Shown here in pieces: positions 1 to 10,700 of a DNA stretch of 64,000 bases (positions are counted from its first letter, which is position 1; each line of letters begins with the position of its first letter). Origin of the DNA: Pseudo-nitzschia pungens (lineage: Eukaryota > Bacillariophyta > Bacillariophyceae > Bacillariales > Bacillariaceae); NCBI GenBank assembly GCA_037355855.1, contig CM074760.1, forward strand, positions 5,138,501 through 5,202,500. The letters run 5' to 3'. Position numbers and translations under genes: made by a program. Under the pieces are notes generated by a model. It was not told the DNA's origin and ran no database searches. It worked only from the letters and a program-made list of their open reading frames with translations.

Positions 1-1
1 T

Positions 2-3000
2 GCTGCTGCCTGGAAACACCAGAGGGAACGCACAGCAAGTGAACCTTCTTGTTTGAGTTTTGCCCACCACAAGGCTTTTGCCCAGGATCCCCAGTTGAAC
101 AAGTTTGACACTCTACTGAGATCAGTCCCATTGATTGTTGGCTTCTCTCCTTCTGCCTGGCAGGTCATCACGGATGTTGAGATATTCAAGAAACCTGGTG
201 AATATAGAGTGGATAAGATGCGACTCATCCAGTTGATGTCTCCTGAGTTCCAAATCAACAACAAGATGATTGGCAGACGCATTCTTGCCCATGCTGAACG
301 TGCCAATGCAGTGGCGGTTGATCAACATGGAAGCAGGAAACACCACAAGGCCATCAACACCTGCTTGAACAAGAAGCTCATCTGTGATGTGTTGAGGCAG
401 AAGCGCAGATCCGGTGCTGTTGCTATGAATGATGCCAAGGGCTGTTATGATAGAATCTCTCATCCCATTGCAGGTCTCACTCTCCAGAGCTTTGGTGTTC
501 CTGCACATGTGTGTGAAGTTCTTCTGTCTACTCTGCAACATGCTAAGCACCACATCAAAACTGGTTTTGGTCGGTCAGGTCCTGTGTATGGTGATGAACC
601 TGTTCCTCTCAGTGGTTGTGGCCAAGGCAATGGTATTGGTCCAACTCTTTGGGCTTTGGTGTCAACCATTGTCTTCCGAATGATGCAACAGGCTGGACAT
701 GGTGTCCATCTTATCACTTCATTGTCACTGCAACTGGTTTCTCTTGTGGGTTTTGCCTTTGTGGATGACACAGATTTGTTTTGTGCTGGCTCTGATTCCT
801 CCACATCTGGTGAGGAATTAGCTGTTGACTTTCAGGGAGCTCTTGACCGATGGGCTGGTGGGATTATTGCCACTGGTGGTGCGATTGAACCTGCCAAATC
901 TTTCTGTTATTTGATTGATTTCAAATGGAATGGATCCGGTTGGGACTATCGCTCCATTGCTGACATGCCCGGTGACTTCTCTGTTGCTGATAAGAATGGC
1001 AATCGCGCTACCCTGGATCGTTTTGAAGTTGACCATGCTGACAAGACCCTTGGGGTTTTTATCTCCATGGATGGCAATGAGGAAGCACAGATTGCTCACA
1101 TGAAGTCACAGTCTCAGTCTTTTGGCTCTCAGCTCAAGGCTTCCAAGTGTGAGAAGAGGGCATCCCTCTACACATTCAAGTATTCTTTCATGAAGTCTGT
1201 TGAATACCCCATGCCTGTCACGCAACTTGATGAGGCCACTTGGACTAAGATAATTCACCCAGCTCTTGTTCCTGTGCTGAATAAAGCAGGGATGTCACGG
1301 ACATTTCCCAGACATGTATTCTATGGTCCTTCCCTCTATCAAGGCTTTGGTTTCATTCACCCCTACCTCCTCCAAGAGTTCAGTCATATTGCCACCCTCT
1401 TTCAGGAATCTGTCAGGTCCTCCCAAACTGGTAGGATTCTCAGGCTAACTGCTGAGTCTCTACGGCTCGAACTTGGCATTCCTCTCCATCTTGGTGTCAC
1501 ACCATATCATCCTTTTGCTTCCTACGTCACTCCTTGCTGGTACAAACATGTGTGGGAGTTTTTCTCTGTTCACCCTGTGAGCTTGTTTGAAGACTTCCCA
1601 GATCTTCCCCTGCTACGTTCCAATGACTGCTATCTCATGCAAGCCTTTGTCAACTCTGGCTTCAGAGGTGCTGACTTGTCCCTCTTGAATCACATGCGCA
1701 TGTCACTCAAGGCTATCTCCCTTGCTGACATTTGTACTCCAGATGGAAAGAGACTCTCTCCCATGGCTTTCCAGCTGACATCCTCCAATCACTTGAGGGA
1801 TCATCTTGACTGGCCGAGATGTCCTCCATCTTGGCCTCCAGCAGCAAAGCGCTTTTGGACTAAGGCACTTCAGACCTGTTTTCTTCCCCCTTGTCCACCC
1901 CCTGCAGCCAGGGCACTGGCTCCTTCTTTTCATCTTGGGCCTTGGCTCTCTCCCCAGACAGCTTCTCTTTGGCCTTGGTTTTTGTCTCCATCCACCAACA
2001 GAATATTCTTCAAAACTTCTACTGGCTGGACTGTGAGCACCTCCCAGGGCAGGGGCAGATACAGGGTCACTGCTGAAATCCTTTCTGACAAACCAGCCTG
2101 CGCTGATGTGCTTGTCTGCCCTGTTATCTGTGGCCAAGTTGTTCGAGTGGTTGGGTCCTCAGCCTTTGTTTCCGAACCTCCTGACATGGATCCTCTGGAG
2201 TACAATCCATATGATTCTCTTCCAGACTCCCCAGTAGATGCCTTTGATGCACTCTGTGAGTCTCCAAGGGTACTTCTCCACAAATATTCTCTACCACAGG
2301 CTGGCTGTCAACACCTTGTTGATGCTATCCAGAGTGGTATTGCCAGTGCTGTCTGTGATGGGTCATTTGATCCGGACCTTCTCAGAGGAACTTCTGCATT
2401 CATTTTGTCACCCAATACCTCCACCAAGACTGCTTCATTGTTCCTCACTGGCTGTAATTTTGTCAGTGGATCCCCTGAGGATCAGTCATCCTACAGGAGT
2501 GAACTGGCGGGTATCATTGGAGTTCTCACCTGTTGCACTGCTCTGGTGAATCTTTTTGATATTGCTTCTGGCTCTATCACTATTGCTCTGGATGGTGACA
2601 CAGCTCTCAAACAGGCTCAGGGATCTTGGCCTTTGGTTATTTCCCAGAAGTCTTTTGACTATGTTTATGTCATCAGAAACATGATTTCTGCCCTGCCAAT
2701 CTCTGTGCACTTTCAGTGGGTTCAGGGCCATCAAGCTGGAATCTTTCTTGATTGGTGGGCCCTTCGCAATCATCAGGTTGACAGCATGGCAAAGGCCTTT
2801 CTCTCTGTTCATAGAGCTTCGGCCCATCACTATCCCAGACTTGTGTTTGAGCCTTGGGCATTTTCTCTCAATGGATGCAAGTGTTCAAGGTTTGATCAGA
2901 ATGCTCTGCATGTTGCCATTTCTGGTCCTCCTCTTCTTAAATACTGGCAGACCCACCATGATATTCCCATTCCACAACCTGTTTTGAGTTCCATCCATTG

Positions 3001-3829
3001 GTGTGCCCATCTGTCTGCCTTCAAGCGATTACCTCCTGGCATGCAACGGTGGTTTGTCAAATTTGCTTCTGGATGCATTGGTGTTGGCAACCAACTACTT
3101 CACTACCAGTATCAGGATCACTCCCGGTGCCCATTGTGTGATGCAGACAACGAGAAGGTCTCTCATGTGCTCTCCTGCAAGGACCCTGGGGCAGTACAGC
3201 ACAGTGTGTCAGCTTTCAAGGGACCACTGCAGAAGAGGCTTGAAGTTGAACAAACTGATCCATCATTGGTTGTTGCCATTGTGGATCTTCTCACCAGAGT
3301 TCGGAAGGGCCAGACCATTTATCCATCATCCTACTCCCTTGCAATTGCGTCTGCTGTCAGGGCACAGAGGACTATTGGCTGGCACAACTGGCTTCTTGGT
3401 AGGTGGTCTCCTCGCTGGTATCAAATCCAGGCTGATTACTACTCCCACATTGGAAGCAAGCGCTCTCCCAAACGTTGGGCTACAGCTGTCATCCATCAGT
3501 TCTTTCTTACCTCCTGGGATCTTTGGACTTATAGGAATGAACGACTCCATGGTCCTGGGGGTACCCTGGATGCTGAACAACACCAATCTCTTGATGCTTC
3601 CATCACTTCAGAATTGGCAATTGGTGCAGCTGGTGCACTTCCCCAGTCACACTCCCTGTTACAAACCCCTTTCCACGTCCTACAAGGTTACACCCTGACT
3701 GCCAAGCGGCAGTGGCTTGCAACCATCCACCTTGCAAGGAAGCAGTATGCAGCGCCTGTCCCACCAGTGCAGCCATACCAACAAGAAGCTGCTCTTCTCA
3801 GAGCCTGGCTTACTGGACCTCAGGGTTGA
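2..3829 (+). CDS. LINE ORF2, C-terminal part: reverse transcriptase, RNase H, zinc-binding domain
   Basis: The reading frame is open from the window edge, so it is a 5'-partial ORF2 and the true start lies outside. Reverse-transcriptase motif A is DAKGCYDRI (about nt 431), motif B is GQGNGIGPTLWALV, and the catalytic motif C is FVDDTDLF (about nt 760). An RNase H domain follows at about nt 2350-2800 with the acidic series CDGSF, YRSELAG, LDGDT and a final HQVDSMAK. A zinc-binding segment CPLCDADNEKVSHVLSC lies near nt 3130. The presence of RNase H, together with the APE-type endonuclease seen in copy 2, puts the family among APE LINEs that carry RNase H. No stop or frameshift is visible, so this part could be functional. 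Confidence 0.9.
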   Translation, partial: AAAWKHQRERTASEPSCLSFAHHKAFAQDPQLNKFDTLLRSVPLIVGFSPSAWQVITDVEIFKKPGEYRVDKMRLIQLMSPEFQINNKMIGRRILAHAERANAVAVDQHGSRKHHKAINTCLNKKLICDVLRQKRRSGAVAMNDAKGCYDRISHPIAGLTLQSFGVPAHVCEVLLSTLQHAKHHIKTGFGRSGPVYGDEPVPLSGCGQGNGIGPTLWALVSTIVFRMMQQAGHGVHLITSLSLQLVSLVGFAFVDDTDLFCAGSDSSTSGEELAVDFQGALDRWAGGIIATGGAIEPAKSFCYLIDFKWNGSGWDYRSIADMPGDFSVADKNGNRATLDRFEVDHADKTLGVFISMDGNEEAQIAHMKSQSQSFGSQLKASKCEKRASLYTFKYSFMKSVEYPMPVTQLDEATWTKIIHPALVPVLNKAGMSRTFPRHVFYGPSLYQGFGFIHPYLLQEFSHIATLFQESVRSSQTGRILRLTAESLRLELGIPLHLGVTPYHPFASYVTPCWYKHVWEFFSVHPVSLFEDFPDLPLLRSNDCYLMQAFVNSGFRGADLSLLNHMRMSLKAISLADICTPDGKRLSPMAFQLTSSNHLRDHLDWPRCPPSWPPAAKRFWTKALQTCFLPPCPPPAARALAPSFHLGPWLSPQTASLWPWFLSPSTNRIFFKTSTGWTVSTSQGRGRYRVTAEILSDKPACADVLVCPVICGQVVRVVGSSAFVSEPPDMDPLEYNPYDSLPDSPVDAFDALCESPRVLLHKYSLPQAGCQHLVDAIQSGIASAVCDGSFDPDLLRGTSAFILSPNTSTKTASLFLTGCNFVSGSPEDQSSYRSELAGIIGVLTCCTALVNLFDIASGSITIALDGDTALKQAQGSWPLVISQKSFDYVYVIRNMISALPISVHFQWVQGHQAGIFLDWWALRNHQVDSMAKAFLSVHRASAHHYPRLVFEPWAFSLNGCKCSRFDQNALHVAISGPPLLKYWQTHHDIPIPQPVLSSIHWCAHLSAFKRLPPGMQRWFVKFASGCIGVGNQLLHYQYQDHSRCPLCDADNEKVSHVLSCKDPGAVQHSVSAFKGPLQKRLEVEQTDPSLVVAIVDLLTRVRKGQTIYPSSYSLAIASAVRAQRTIGWHNWLLGRWSPRWYQIQADYYSHIGSKRSPKRWATAVIHQFFLTSWDLWTYRNERLHGPGGTLDAEQHQSLDASITSELAIGAAGALPQSHSLLQTPFHVLQGYTLTAKRQWLATIHLARKQYAAPVPPVQPYQQEAALLRAWLTGPQG

Positions 3830-4040
3830 TTACACTTTGTACCTTGGTTTTGTCTTCTGTTCCTGCTTCTTATCCTGTCCCATCCCTTTTGATACTGGAT
3901 CTTATCCCAATATCTTCATTCCCATTTCACTTTCTCTCAAGTCCCTCTTTTGTGGGACTTGTTTGTCCTTCCCCTGCTTGATGTTCAAGGTTTGTTTGAA
4001 AATTTGTCGTTCTGCCACTTGGGGTCCTGACTCTATGATG

Positions 4041-4110
4041 GAGGCGACGTTAAAGTCTGGTTACAGACTGAGTAATTTAGTTTCACCTTTGGTGATTAAA
4101 GTTATTTAAA
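4041..4110 (+). other. Structured 3' tail of the LINE (two RNA hairpins)
   Basis: The 3' end carries GGCGACG, then a perfect hairpin AGTCTG-GTTA-CAGACT at 4054-4069, then TCACC-TTT-GGTGA at 4083-4095, then an A/T-rich tail. The same arrangement ends LINE copies 2 (about 13816-13886) and 3 (about 19852-19922), and a different element on the minus strand (15740-15830). In stringent LINEs the reverse transcriptase recognises such a tail; that role is inferred here. Confidence 0.7.
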
Positions 4111-4365
4111 TACGTATATTATTATTATTTCAAGCCAATTGCCCCTGGATACTGTTTCCACTTATAAGTACTTGCGAGTTTGAACTTCAAGTTCCCTCCT
4201 GAGCCTTTTAAGTGTGCCCTGCCATTGATATCTCCCGGTCCCTAAGTGTTCCTACTAAAGCCCCTGTTTTCAAGGTCCAAGCTTCCCTGGGGCTGCTGTA
4301 TTTCAATTCGAACCGTATCCGATTCGAATTTGCAGTGTTAGTGCAAGCTACTACGACTTCAATCA

Positions 4366-4535
4366 GTGGTTGAAAAATTGTTCAAACTTGCACAATTTTC
4401 AAGCTACGAGTACAGTACGAGTACCAGATTTGCAGTAGGTGCAAAATTGTTCAAATTTGCACAATTTTCACGCTACGAGTAATACAGTACGAGTACAAGC
4501 CTAGAGTACAAGCCTAGAGTACAAGCCTACACATT
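4366..4535 (+). repeat. Direct repeats in the LINE leader
   Basis: A unit of about 70 bases starting AAATTGTTCAAA and running into CAATTTTCA and GCTACGAGTA occurs twice (starting near 4373 and 4443). It is followed by three 14-base copies containing GTACAAGCCTAGA (about 4492-4530). Inside each long unit, GAAAATTGT-type and ACAATTTTC sequences form an inverted repeat. Repeated 5' UTR units are common in LINEs and can act as internal promoters, but nothing here proves that role. Confidence 0.7.
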
Positions 4536-4829
4536 TTGCAGAGTTCTTCCTCTTCCGCGCGCAGAGTTTTTTGGGCTCCAAGTGTGAGACAAATTTTGCT
4601 TGTTTTTTAGCAAAAATTTCCAAGTTCCCTGGTTACTTTTGTGGGTGTGCTCCAGTATATTTTTTGGATCCCCAGGGACCTTTTCCTTGTCCAGACCAAG
4701 GTTACCCTTGTTGTTGCTGCTGTACCCTGTTTCCAGGCTACACCCATCTGTATATATCCATACAGGTTAACACTGACAGCCTACCAGCGCCCGAGCCAAC
4801 ACGCCTATTCAGACGATCCTAGCCCCACC

Positions 4830-7787
4830 ATGCCTCCCCCCCCGCCAGCTTCCAGGCGAAAAAGGTCTACCTTGGCTAACACTCCTTCAAACAAACGCGC
4901 CTTTACGGGGACCCCTTCCCGCCGACTACCTGCTGGTTCCGTTCTTCAGGCTACTCCCTCTCCCCCTCCCTCTCCCCGTACAGCTAGGGATTCACTCCCT
5001 TCTGATGATGATATGTCCTTCACTTCTGCTGTGTCTACTGGTGCACTAGATGATGTTGATATGAGCACTGAGCAGTCAGGCACTGGGCATTCGGACACAG
5101 GGCATTCAGGCAGTGGGCAGTCCGACAGTGGGACGTCTGATAGTGGGAAGTCCAACAGTGGGAAGTCCAACAGTGGAAATTCCACCAGTGGGACGTCCAA
5201 CAGTGGGAAGCCCAACAGTGGAAAGTCCAACAGTGCGACGTCTAGGGATGGCCAGCCAGGCTCTGAGCACTCAGACTCTAAGCACCCTCCTTCCAAGGTC
5301 TCTCCTTCCAAGTCTAGTCTGAAACAAGCTACTCTTGCATTTCTTTCTGACACACCGTCTGCAGAGCGACATGCCCTGCGCAAGAAAGCCCTGGCTGCTG
5401 CCAACAAAGCTCACTCAGATTCCTTCCTCTGGTGCTTCTACGGTAAGGGGCCTTTTACTGGTCGTGCTTCCATTCCCACCCCTATCCACACTCTTCGTAA
5501 AACTCCAGCAGGATCCCGGCTATGGACTGGGTGTCCTAGCCCCACTCACTTCTTCAGCAAGAAAGATGGGAATGACAAGAAATCCATCCATGATGTCTGT
5601 CAGTCTGCCATCCCTCCAGCATATGCTCAAGCTTTTCCTGACAACCCTGAGTGGAGAACTGCTTCTGTGGAGTCCCTGGTTTCCCTTGCTTCTCTCTGCT
5701 TTCAAGCCTCTGCAGACTGGACCAAGCAACCTTCAGGCCATGCTCTGAAGAGATGTCTTATTGGTTTGGCCAAGATGTCTCCTGAGTGTTTTGATGACCT
5801 GTATTGTGAAGGTAACCTTTTGCCCAGCACTGAAGGAAGAGTTTGGTTGGCAGCCAATCAGGTGCTTGGCTCCCACTGGCATTTCAAGAAGCGACCTCCT
5901 ACACCTGCGCCAACTGCAGTTGATGATGCTTCCACTTCCAAATCAGTGTCCTTTCTTCCTGGTGGTGGTGATGCTACTGTCTTGTCCTCCTCTGCTGGGC
6001 ATTTCCTCCAACGCCGAGGGGTTTGCTCCAGTGATTCTAGAGCTCCAGTGGATGTCACTGCTGGCACCAAGTGTTCTCATAGTTCTTATGTCACTCTGTC
6101 CCTTCCAAGGTTGATGTCACAACGCCCTGGGGAACTATATGATGAGCTGCTCAAGTCTCTCAAGGAAGCTTTGGATCTTCTATGGACTGTTGACAAGCGC
6201 CTGGTGTTGTATGTTTTTCCCTCCAGAGCCAGGCTCAACCCCAAGGCCAAGCCTGTTACTAAGTTTTGGACGACACTTCCTGACAGGAAGACCTTGGAAT
6301 TGTATGTTGCTCAGCTCTGGCTTCGCAGTAGAACTGCCCCTCATCTACGCTTCTTTGTGGGCCACAGTGCTTCCCTGGAGAAACTCTTTTCAGCACAATT
6401 GCTCCAGAGGCTCAGAGACCGTGACATGGAGCTGAAATATGACCACATACAGGCCCCAGTTGTTGTCACCTGTGGCTTTCTCCTTGGATCTTACATGCAG
6501 AGTTTTGATCTTGACCACTACAACGAATTGCTTCAGACTCATCCCAGGTTTCAGGCATGTCCTATTGCTGTTATCAGGAAGAATATCAGTCTTGACAACT
6601 CCAGAACTCCTGATCCCAATCCGGTTCTGGCTGCTCATGTTTTATGTGATGCAACAAAGCGCGCCCACACTGTTAAGCTCCTCAAAGCCCAGTTCAACCG
6701 TTGCAAACCTTCAGACATTGCCTCTTTACCTGATGGTAAATTCTACAAGTTTATTGAGACAGCTACCAATCCTTCTGACAGACCTCTTCCCCCCTCCAAG
6801 CTCAAGACTGTTCGCCAGGCTAAGCACCGCCAAGCCAAATTTATTGAGAGCCATGAAACTGCTCCTGTTTTGGGGGTAGTTGATCTTGATCTTCCAGTTG
6901 ACTTGGGCCAAGGGCTGGGTTTGAAGACACTGCGCAGTGTGCTTCTGGGCATCAGAACCCGTGACAATTGGTCATGGCCTCTTTTTCTTTCAGTTGATAC
7001 CAGTTCATACCGAGGCGAGATCCTTGCTTTGTACAATATCACTACCAAGGCTGAAGCAATGGCCATGTTGTCTTTCCTGCCTATTATACTGGAAGCTCAT
7101 TATGGTTCTTGTGTTAGACAATGGTTCTCTTCTGAGTGCTTGACTGAAATGGAAGCTTACCATTGGGATGCTGCTGTCAATTGTGTTGTGGAAACTGCAC
7201 CTGCTGCAGATCCAATGCAGGATGACTCTCTTCCCTTTTTTGGTGATGGGGATGCACGAGATTGGGAACTTGTTGATGATGACTTGTCAGTTGACCTTGC
7301 CCCAGACCTCACTTTTGATCTGGATTTGCACTTTAACCTCCAAGCCCGTGCTGACAGTGGTGGTGGAGGCTTTGATGACTCTCAATCTATGGATACTTTA
7401 GTGACCGGCACTTCCAATCTCACTGATGTCCAGGCCTCAGCGCCTGCAGGTGCTGTTCCTCCTGGCGGTGATCCTACCCATGTGGCCAAGACTGATGCCT
7501 CCCCTGGTATCTCTCCTGTTGTTCCCCCTGAAGTTCCTGACCCTCCCCATGATGTCATGGCAGGTGACCTCCCTGTGGCCTCTCCTGAGTCCTCAACTGC
7601 AGTTCCTGCTGCCGGTGGTGGGGAAGATGCAGCCTCTGCATTGAGGCTTGGAGTTGCTGCAATTGCTTTCTCTTCCAGTCATGATGCTAGTGTCAGTGAT
7701 TTGAGCCATGCCAATGTCTCCACCAAATCAGCTCCGGCAACTCTTTCTTCCGTGCGACAGACTCGGTTTCCTTCTGATCATGGTTAG
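4830..7787 (+). CDS. LINE ORF1 protein (985 aa)
   Basis: The ATG at 4830 sits in the context CCCCACCATGC and begins MPPPPPASRRKRS, which is Pro-rich and then basic. The frame stays open upstream to 4641, but that part reads through leader sequence. Residues of about 80-145 form a low-complexity tract of SGxxx pentapeptides (SDSGT, SNSGK) encoded by a 15-base tandem repeat. The middle region, roughly 180-800, looks globular, but I recognise no CCHC knuckle, RRM or other ORF1 domain in it. The C-terminal quarter is acidic and then Pro/Ala/Val-rich. By position it should be the nucleic-acid-binding chaperone of the retrotransposon; this is inferred from position and not from any motif. The stop codon overlaps the start region of ORF2. 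Confidence 0.75.
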   Translation: MPPPPPASRRKRSTLANTPSNKRAFTGTPSRRLPAGSVLQATPSPPPSPRTARDSLPSDDDMSFTSAVSTGALDDVDMSTEQSGTGHSDTGHSGSGQSDSGTSDSGKSNSGKSNSGNSTSGTSNSGKPNSGKSNSATSRDGQPGSEHSDSKHPPSKVSPSKSSLKQATLAFLSDTPSAERHALRKKALAAANKAHSDSFLWCFYGKGPFTGRASIPTPIHTLRKTPAGSRLWTGCPSPTHFFSKKDGNDKKSIHDVCQSAIPPAYAQAFPDNPEWRTASVESLVSLASLCFQASADWTKQPSGHALKRCLIGLAKMSPECFDDLYCEGNLLPSTEGRVWLAANQVLGSHWHFKKRPPTPAPTAVDDASTSKSVSFLPGGGDATVLSSSAGHFLQRRGVCSSDSRAPVDVTAGTKCSHSSYVTLSLPRLMSQRPGELYDELLKSLKEALDLLWTVDKRLVLYVFPSRARLNPKAKPVTKFWTTLPDRKTLELYVAQLWLRSRTAPHLRFFVGHSASLEKLFSAQLLQRLRDRDMELKYDHIQAPVVVTCGFLLGSYMQSFDLDHYNELLQTHPRFQACPIAVIRKNISLDNSRTPDPNPVLAAHVLCDATKRAHTVKLLKAQFNRCKPSDIASLPDGKFYKFIETATNPSDRPLPPSKLKTVRQAKHRQAKFIESHETAPVLGVVDLDLPVDLGQGLGLKTLRSVLLGIRTRDNWSWPLFLSVDTSSYRGEILALYNITTKAEAMAMLSFLPIILEAHYGSCVRQWFSSECLTEMEAYHWDAAVNCVVETAPAADPMQDDSLPFFGDGDARDWELVDDDLSVDLAPDLTFDLDLHFNLQARADSGGGGFDDSQSMDTLVTGTSNLTDVQASAPAGAVPPGGDPTHVAKTDASPGISPVVPPEVPDPPHDVMAGDLPVASPESSTAVPAAGGGEDAASALRLGVAAIAFSSSHDASVSDLSHANVSTKSAPATLSSVRQTRFPSDHG
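5075..5250 (+). repeat. 15-bp tandem repeat inside LINE ORF1
   Basis: About eleven imperfect units of AGTGGGAAGTCCAAC and related sequences encode the SNSGK/SDSGT pentapeptide tract. The period is a multiple of three, so unit loss or gain keeps the frame. Confidence 0.85.
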
Positions 7788-10700
7788 CTCTTCTGATATG
7801 AGGTGTGATGGGATGCCTTTCAATCCAAATCCCATCAATGCTTCTCCTGTTTCTCCTTTTTCCCCCTCCGACTCTTCCCCTGTCCCTCATTTTGTCCAAT
7901 TAACTCTTCATGGAGACTCTCTTGCTGCTAAGGATTCTGACACTTTTGGTCATTCCTTCCCTCAAGCTCCATCCTCTAACTCCACCATCATCACATTCCA
8001 AAACATTGGACCACAGCGCAGAGCTGCCTTTATGTCCATGTCCAAGCACAACGCCCGTCAATTTGTCAAGAGCAATGCCAGTGTGGCTCTTTTTGCTGAA
8101 CATTGTTTGAATGAATCCAAACTCCTGCCCTGTGACCTTTTCAATCGGCGCATGAAGCATGTCAGTCCCTCAAGTTTTTCTTATCTTGCTAACAACAAGC
8201 ATGAAGCTTCTGCCTGCTCTTGGCTTCAGCCTGGCGGTACAGGTTTTTCCATTGACCAGCTGTTCAGCTCACACAAGGTTGCACATGGAGCTGATCCATC
8301 TGGTCTTGGTAGATGGTCCTTTGTCAAGTTTCAGGGCAGGGATGGCTACAATGTCACCATGTTTTCTGCCTACTGCCCAGTTGAAAATGATAGGGATCTT
8401 GGCTCAGTCTGGAATCAACAGTACCGATACTTTCAGGCCGCTGAAAATCTTTTCAGTCCCAATCCATGCATTCTCTTTCACAGGGATTTGACTGCTGCCC
8501 TTCAGGTCTGCCTGGGTGCAGGTGATCAAGTCATTGTTGGGATTGACCAGAATGCTGATGTCAGGACTGATGGCTTGTCTTTTGAGCTCAAGGCTCTTGG
8601 TTTCAGAGATGCCATTCTTACCCTTCATAGTACGTCTTCTCCTCCTGCCACTCACAACCGAAACACTACCAGAACACCAATTGATGCCATTTGGGTCTCT
8701 GAGAATGTTGATGTTCTCAGGGCTGGGTATTGTCCCTTTGGAGGTGCCCATGGTATGGAATCTGACCATAGAATGCTTTGGATTGAGGTTTGTAATTGCA
8801 GCCTCATGGGCAAACATATTCCACCTCCTGTGAGATTCTCTCTTTCCAAACTCCAGTCCTCCCATCCTCATCTGCGACAACGGTATTTCAAGCGAGTGAG
8901 GCACTGCTTTCTCAAGGCTGGAGTGTTTTCTCTCCAAGCTAAGCTGGAGCACCTACTGGCTCAGTTTCAGTCTGGGGATATTTCTGTGCGAACTGATCTC
9001 ATCACCACATATGAAGTACTCCATGAAACCTCTACCTCTCTCAGGCTATCTGTTGAACAAAACCTCTGCCCCACTAGAGCTGGTTTGGTTCCATGGTCAC
9101 CTAAGCTGCAAGTCTATCGTGATACCATTGACTTTTGGCGGCGTGTTGTTAAGTTGAGACAGGGTGTGTCCACCAGTCATACTGTTTTGAAAAGGTTGGC
9201 CTGCAAGCTTTCTCTCTACAAAGGAGAACACAGTGACCTTTCCAGTGCTCTCCTCCATCTGAAACAAGCTTACAAGCAATACCGGGCAGTGAAGAAATTG
9301 GCCCCCTCATGGAGAGACTCCTTCAATCAAGGCCTGGTGGATGCACTTCTTGCTGAAGGCAAGCCTCACAACCAGCATGCTTCTCAGATTCGTGCCAGGA
9401 TGCGTAGGGAACGGTCTCGCTGCTCGGTCTATTCGGGGACGTGTCAACAAGTCAGCAGTCTTGCGCGCTATTGCAGTTGGCCATGATGGTGTTGAACAGG
9501 TCTTGGAGTCCCAGTCTACTATGGTACCAGCTATGGCTGCATCCAATGTCCGGCGTCAACAGCAGTGTCTTGGCACTCCTTCCATGACTCCCTCCTTCAT
9601 TCAAGACTTTGGCTACCTAGGCACTGCCCATGCTGCTTCCCAAGTCCTTGATGGCACATACATCCCTCCTCCTGCCACTGACAAATACCTTTCTGAATTT
9701 CTTGCCTGTCTCAAAGTCCCTGACTCTATTCTGAGTTTGCCCCCCTTTGACTACTCAGTGTGTCCAGCTGACAATGCTGCTGCCTGGAAACGTCAGAGGG
9801 AACGCACAGCAAGTGAACCTTCTTGTTTGAGTTTTGCCCACCACAAGGCTTTTGCCCTTGATCCCCAGTTGAACAAGTTTGACACTCTCCTGAGATCCGT
9901 CCCATTGATTGTTGGCTTCTCTCCTTCTGCTTGGCAGGTCATCACTGATGTTGAGATCTTCAAGAAACCTGGTGAATATAGAGTGGATAAGATGAGGCTT
10001 ATTTAGCTGATGTCTCCTGAGTTCCAAATCAACAACAAGATGATTGGCAGACGCATTCTTGCCCATGCTGAACGTGCCAATGCCGTGGCTGTTGATCAAC
10101 ATGGAAGCAGGAAACACCACAAGGCCATCAACACCTGCCTGAACAAGAAGCTCATCTGTGATGTGTTGAGGCAGAAGCGCAGATCTGGTGCTGTTGCTAT
10201 GAATGATGCTAAGGGCTGCTATGATAGGATCTCTCATCCCATTGCAGGTCTCACTCTCCAAAGCTTTGGGGTTCCTGCACATGTGTGTGAGGTTCTTTTG
10301 TCTACTTTGCAACTTGCCAAGCACCACATCAAAACTGGTTTTGGTCGGTCAGGTCCTGTGTATGGTGATGAACCTGTTCCTCTCAGTGGTTGTGGCCAAG
10401 GCAATGGTATTGGTCCAACTCTTTGGGCTTTGGTGTCAACAATTGTCTTCCGAATGATGCAACAGGCTGGGCATGGTGTCCATCTTATCACTTCATTGTC
10501 ACTGCAACTTGTTTCTCTTGTGGGTTTTGCCTTTGTGGATGACACAGATTTGTTTTGTGCTGGCTCTGATTCCTCCACATCTGGTGAGGAATTAGCTGTT
10601 GACTTTCAGGCAGCTCTTGACCGGTGGGCTGGTGGGATTATTGCCACTGGTGGTGCTATTGAACCTGCCAAATCCTTCTGTTATTTGATTGATTTCAAAT

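Larger units (their letters stand above)
1..4130 (+). mobile_element. LINE retrotransposon copy 1 (3' part; 5' end outside the window)
   Basis: This is the 3' half of a non-LTR retrotransposon. It is colinear with copy 2 at an offset of 9774 bases, with no net indel as far as the shared stop codon at 3829 (13603 in copy 2), and differs only by scattered substitutions. After the stop come about 280 bases of 3' UTR, a structured tail and a short ATT repeat that ends near 4130. Copy 2 probably begins immediately afterwards, which gives a head-to-tail arrangement. Unlike copy 2, this copy has no in-frame stop in the visible part. Confidence 0.9.

Noticed and set aside
5310..5350. KQATLAFLSD in LINE ORF1 as a PCNA-interacting box
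   Set aside because: The aromatic residues are not at the required positions after the glutamine, so the match is weaker than chance would need for a claim.
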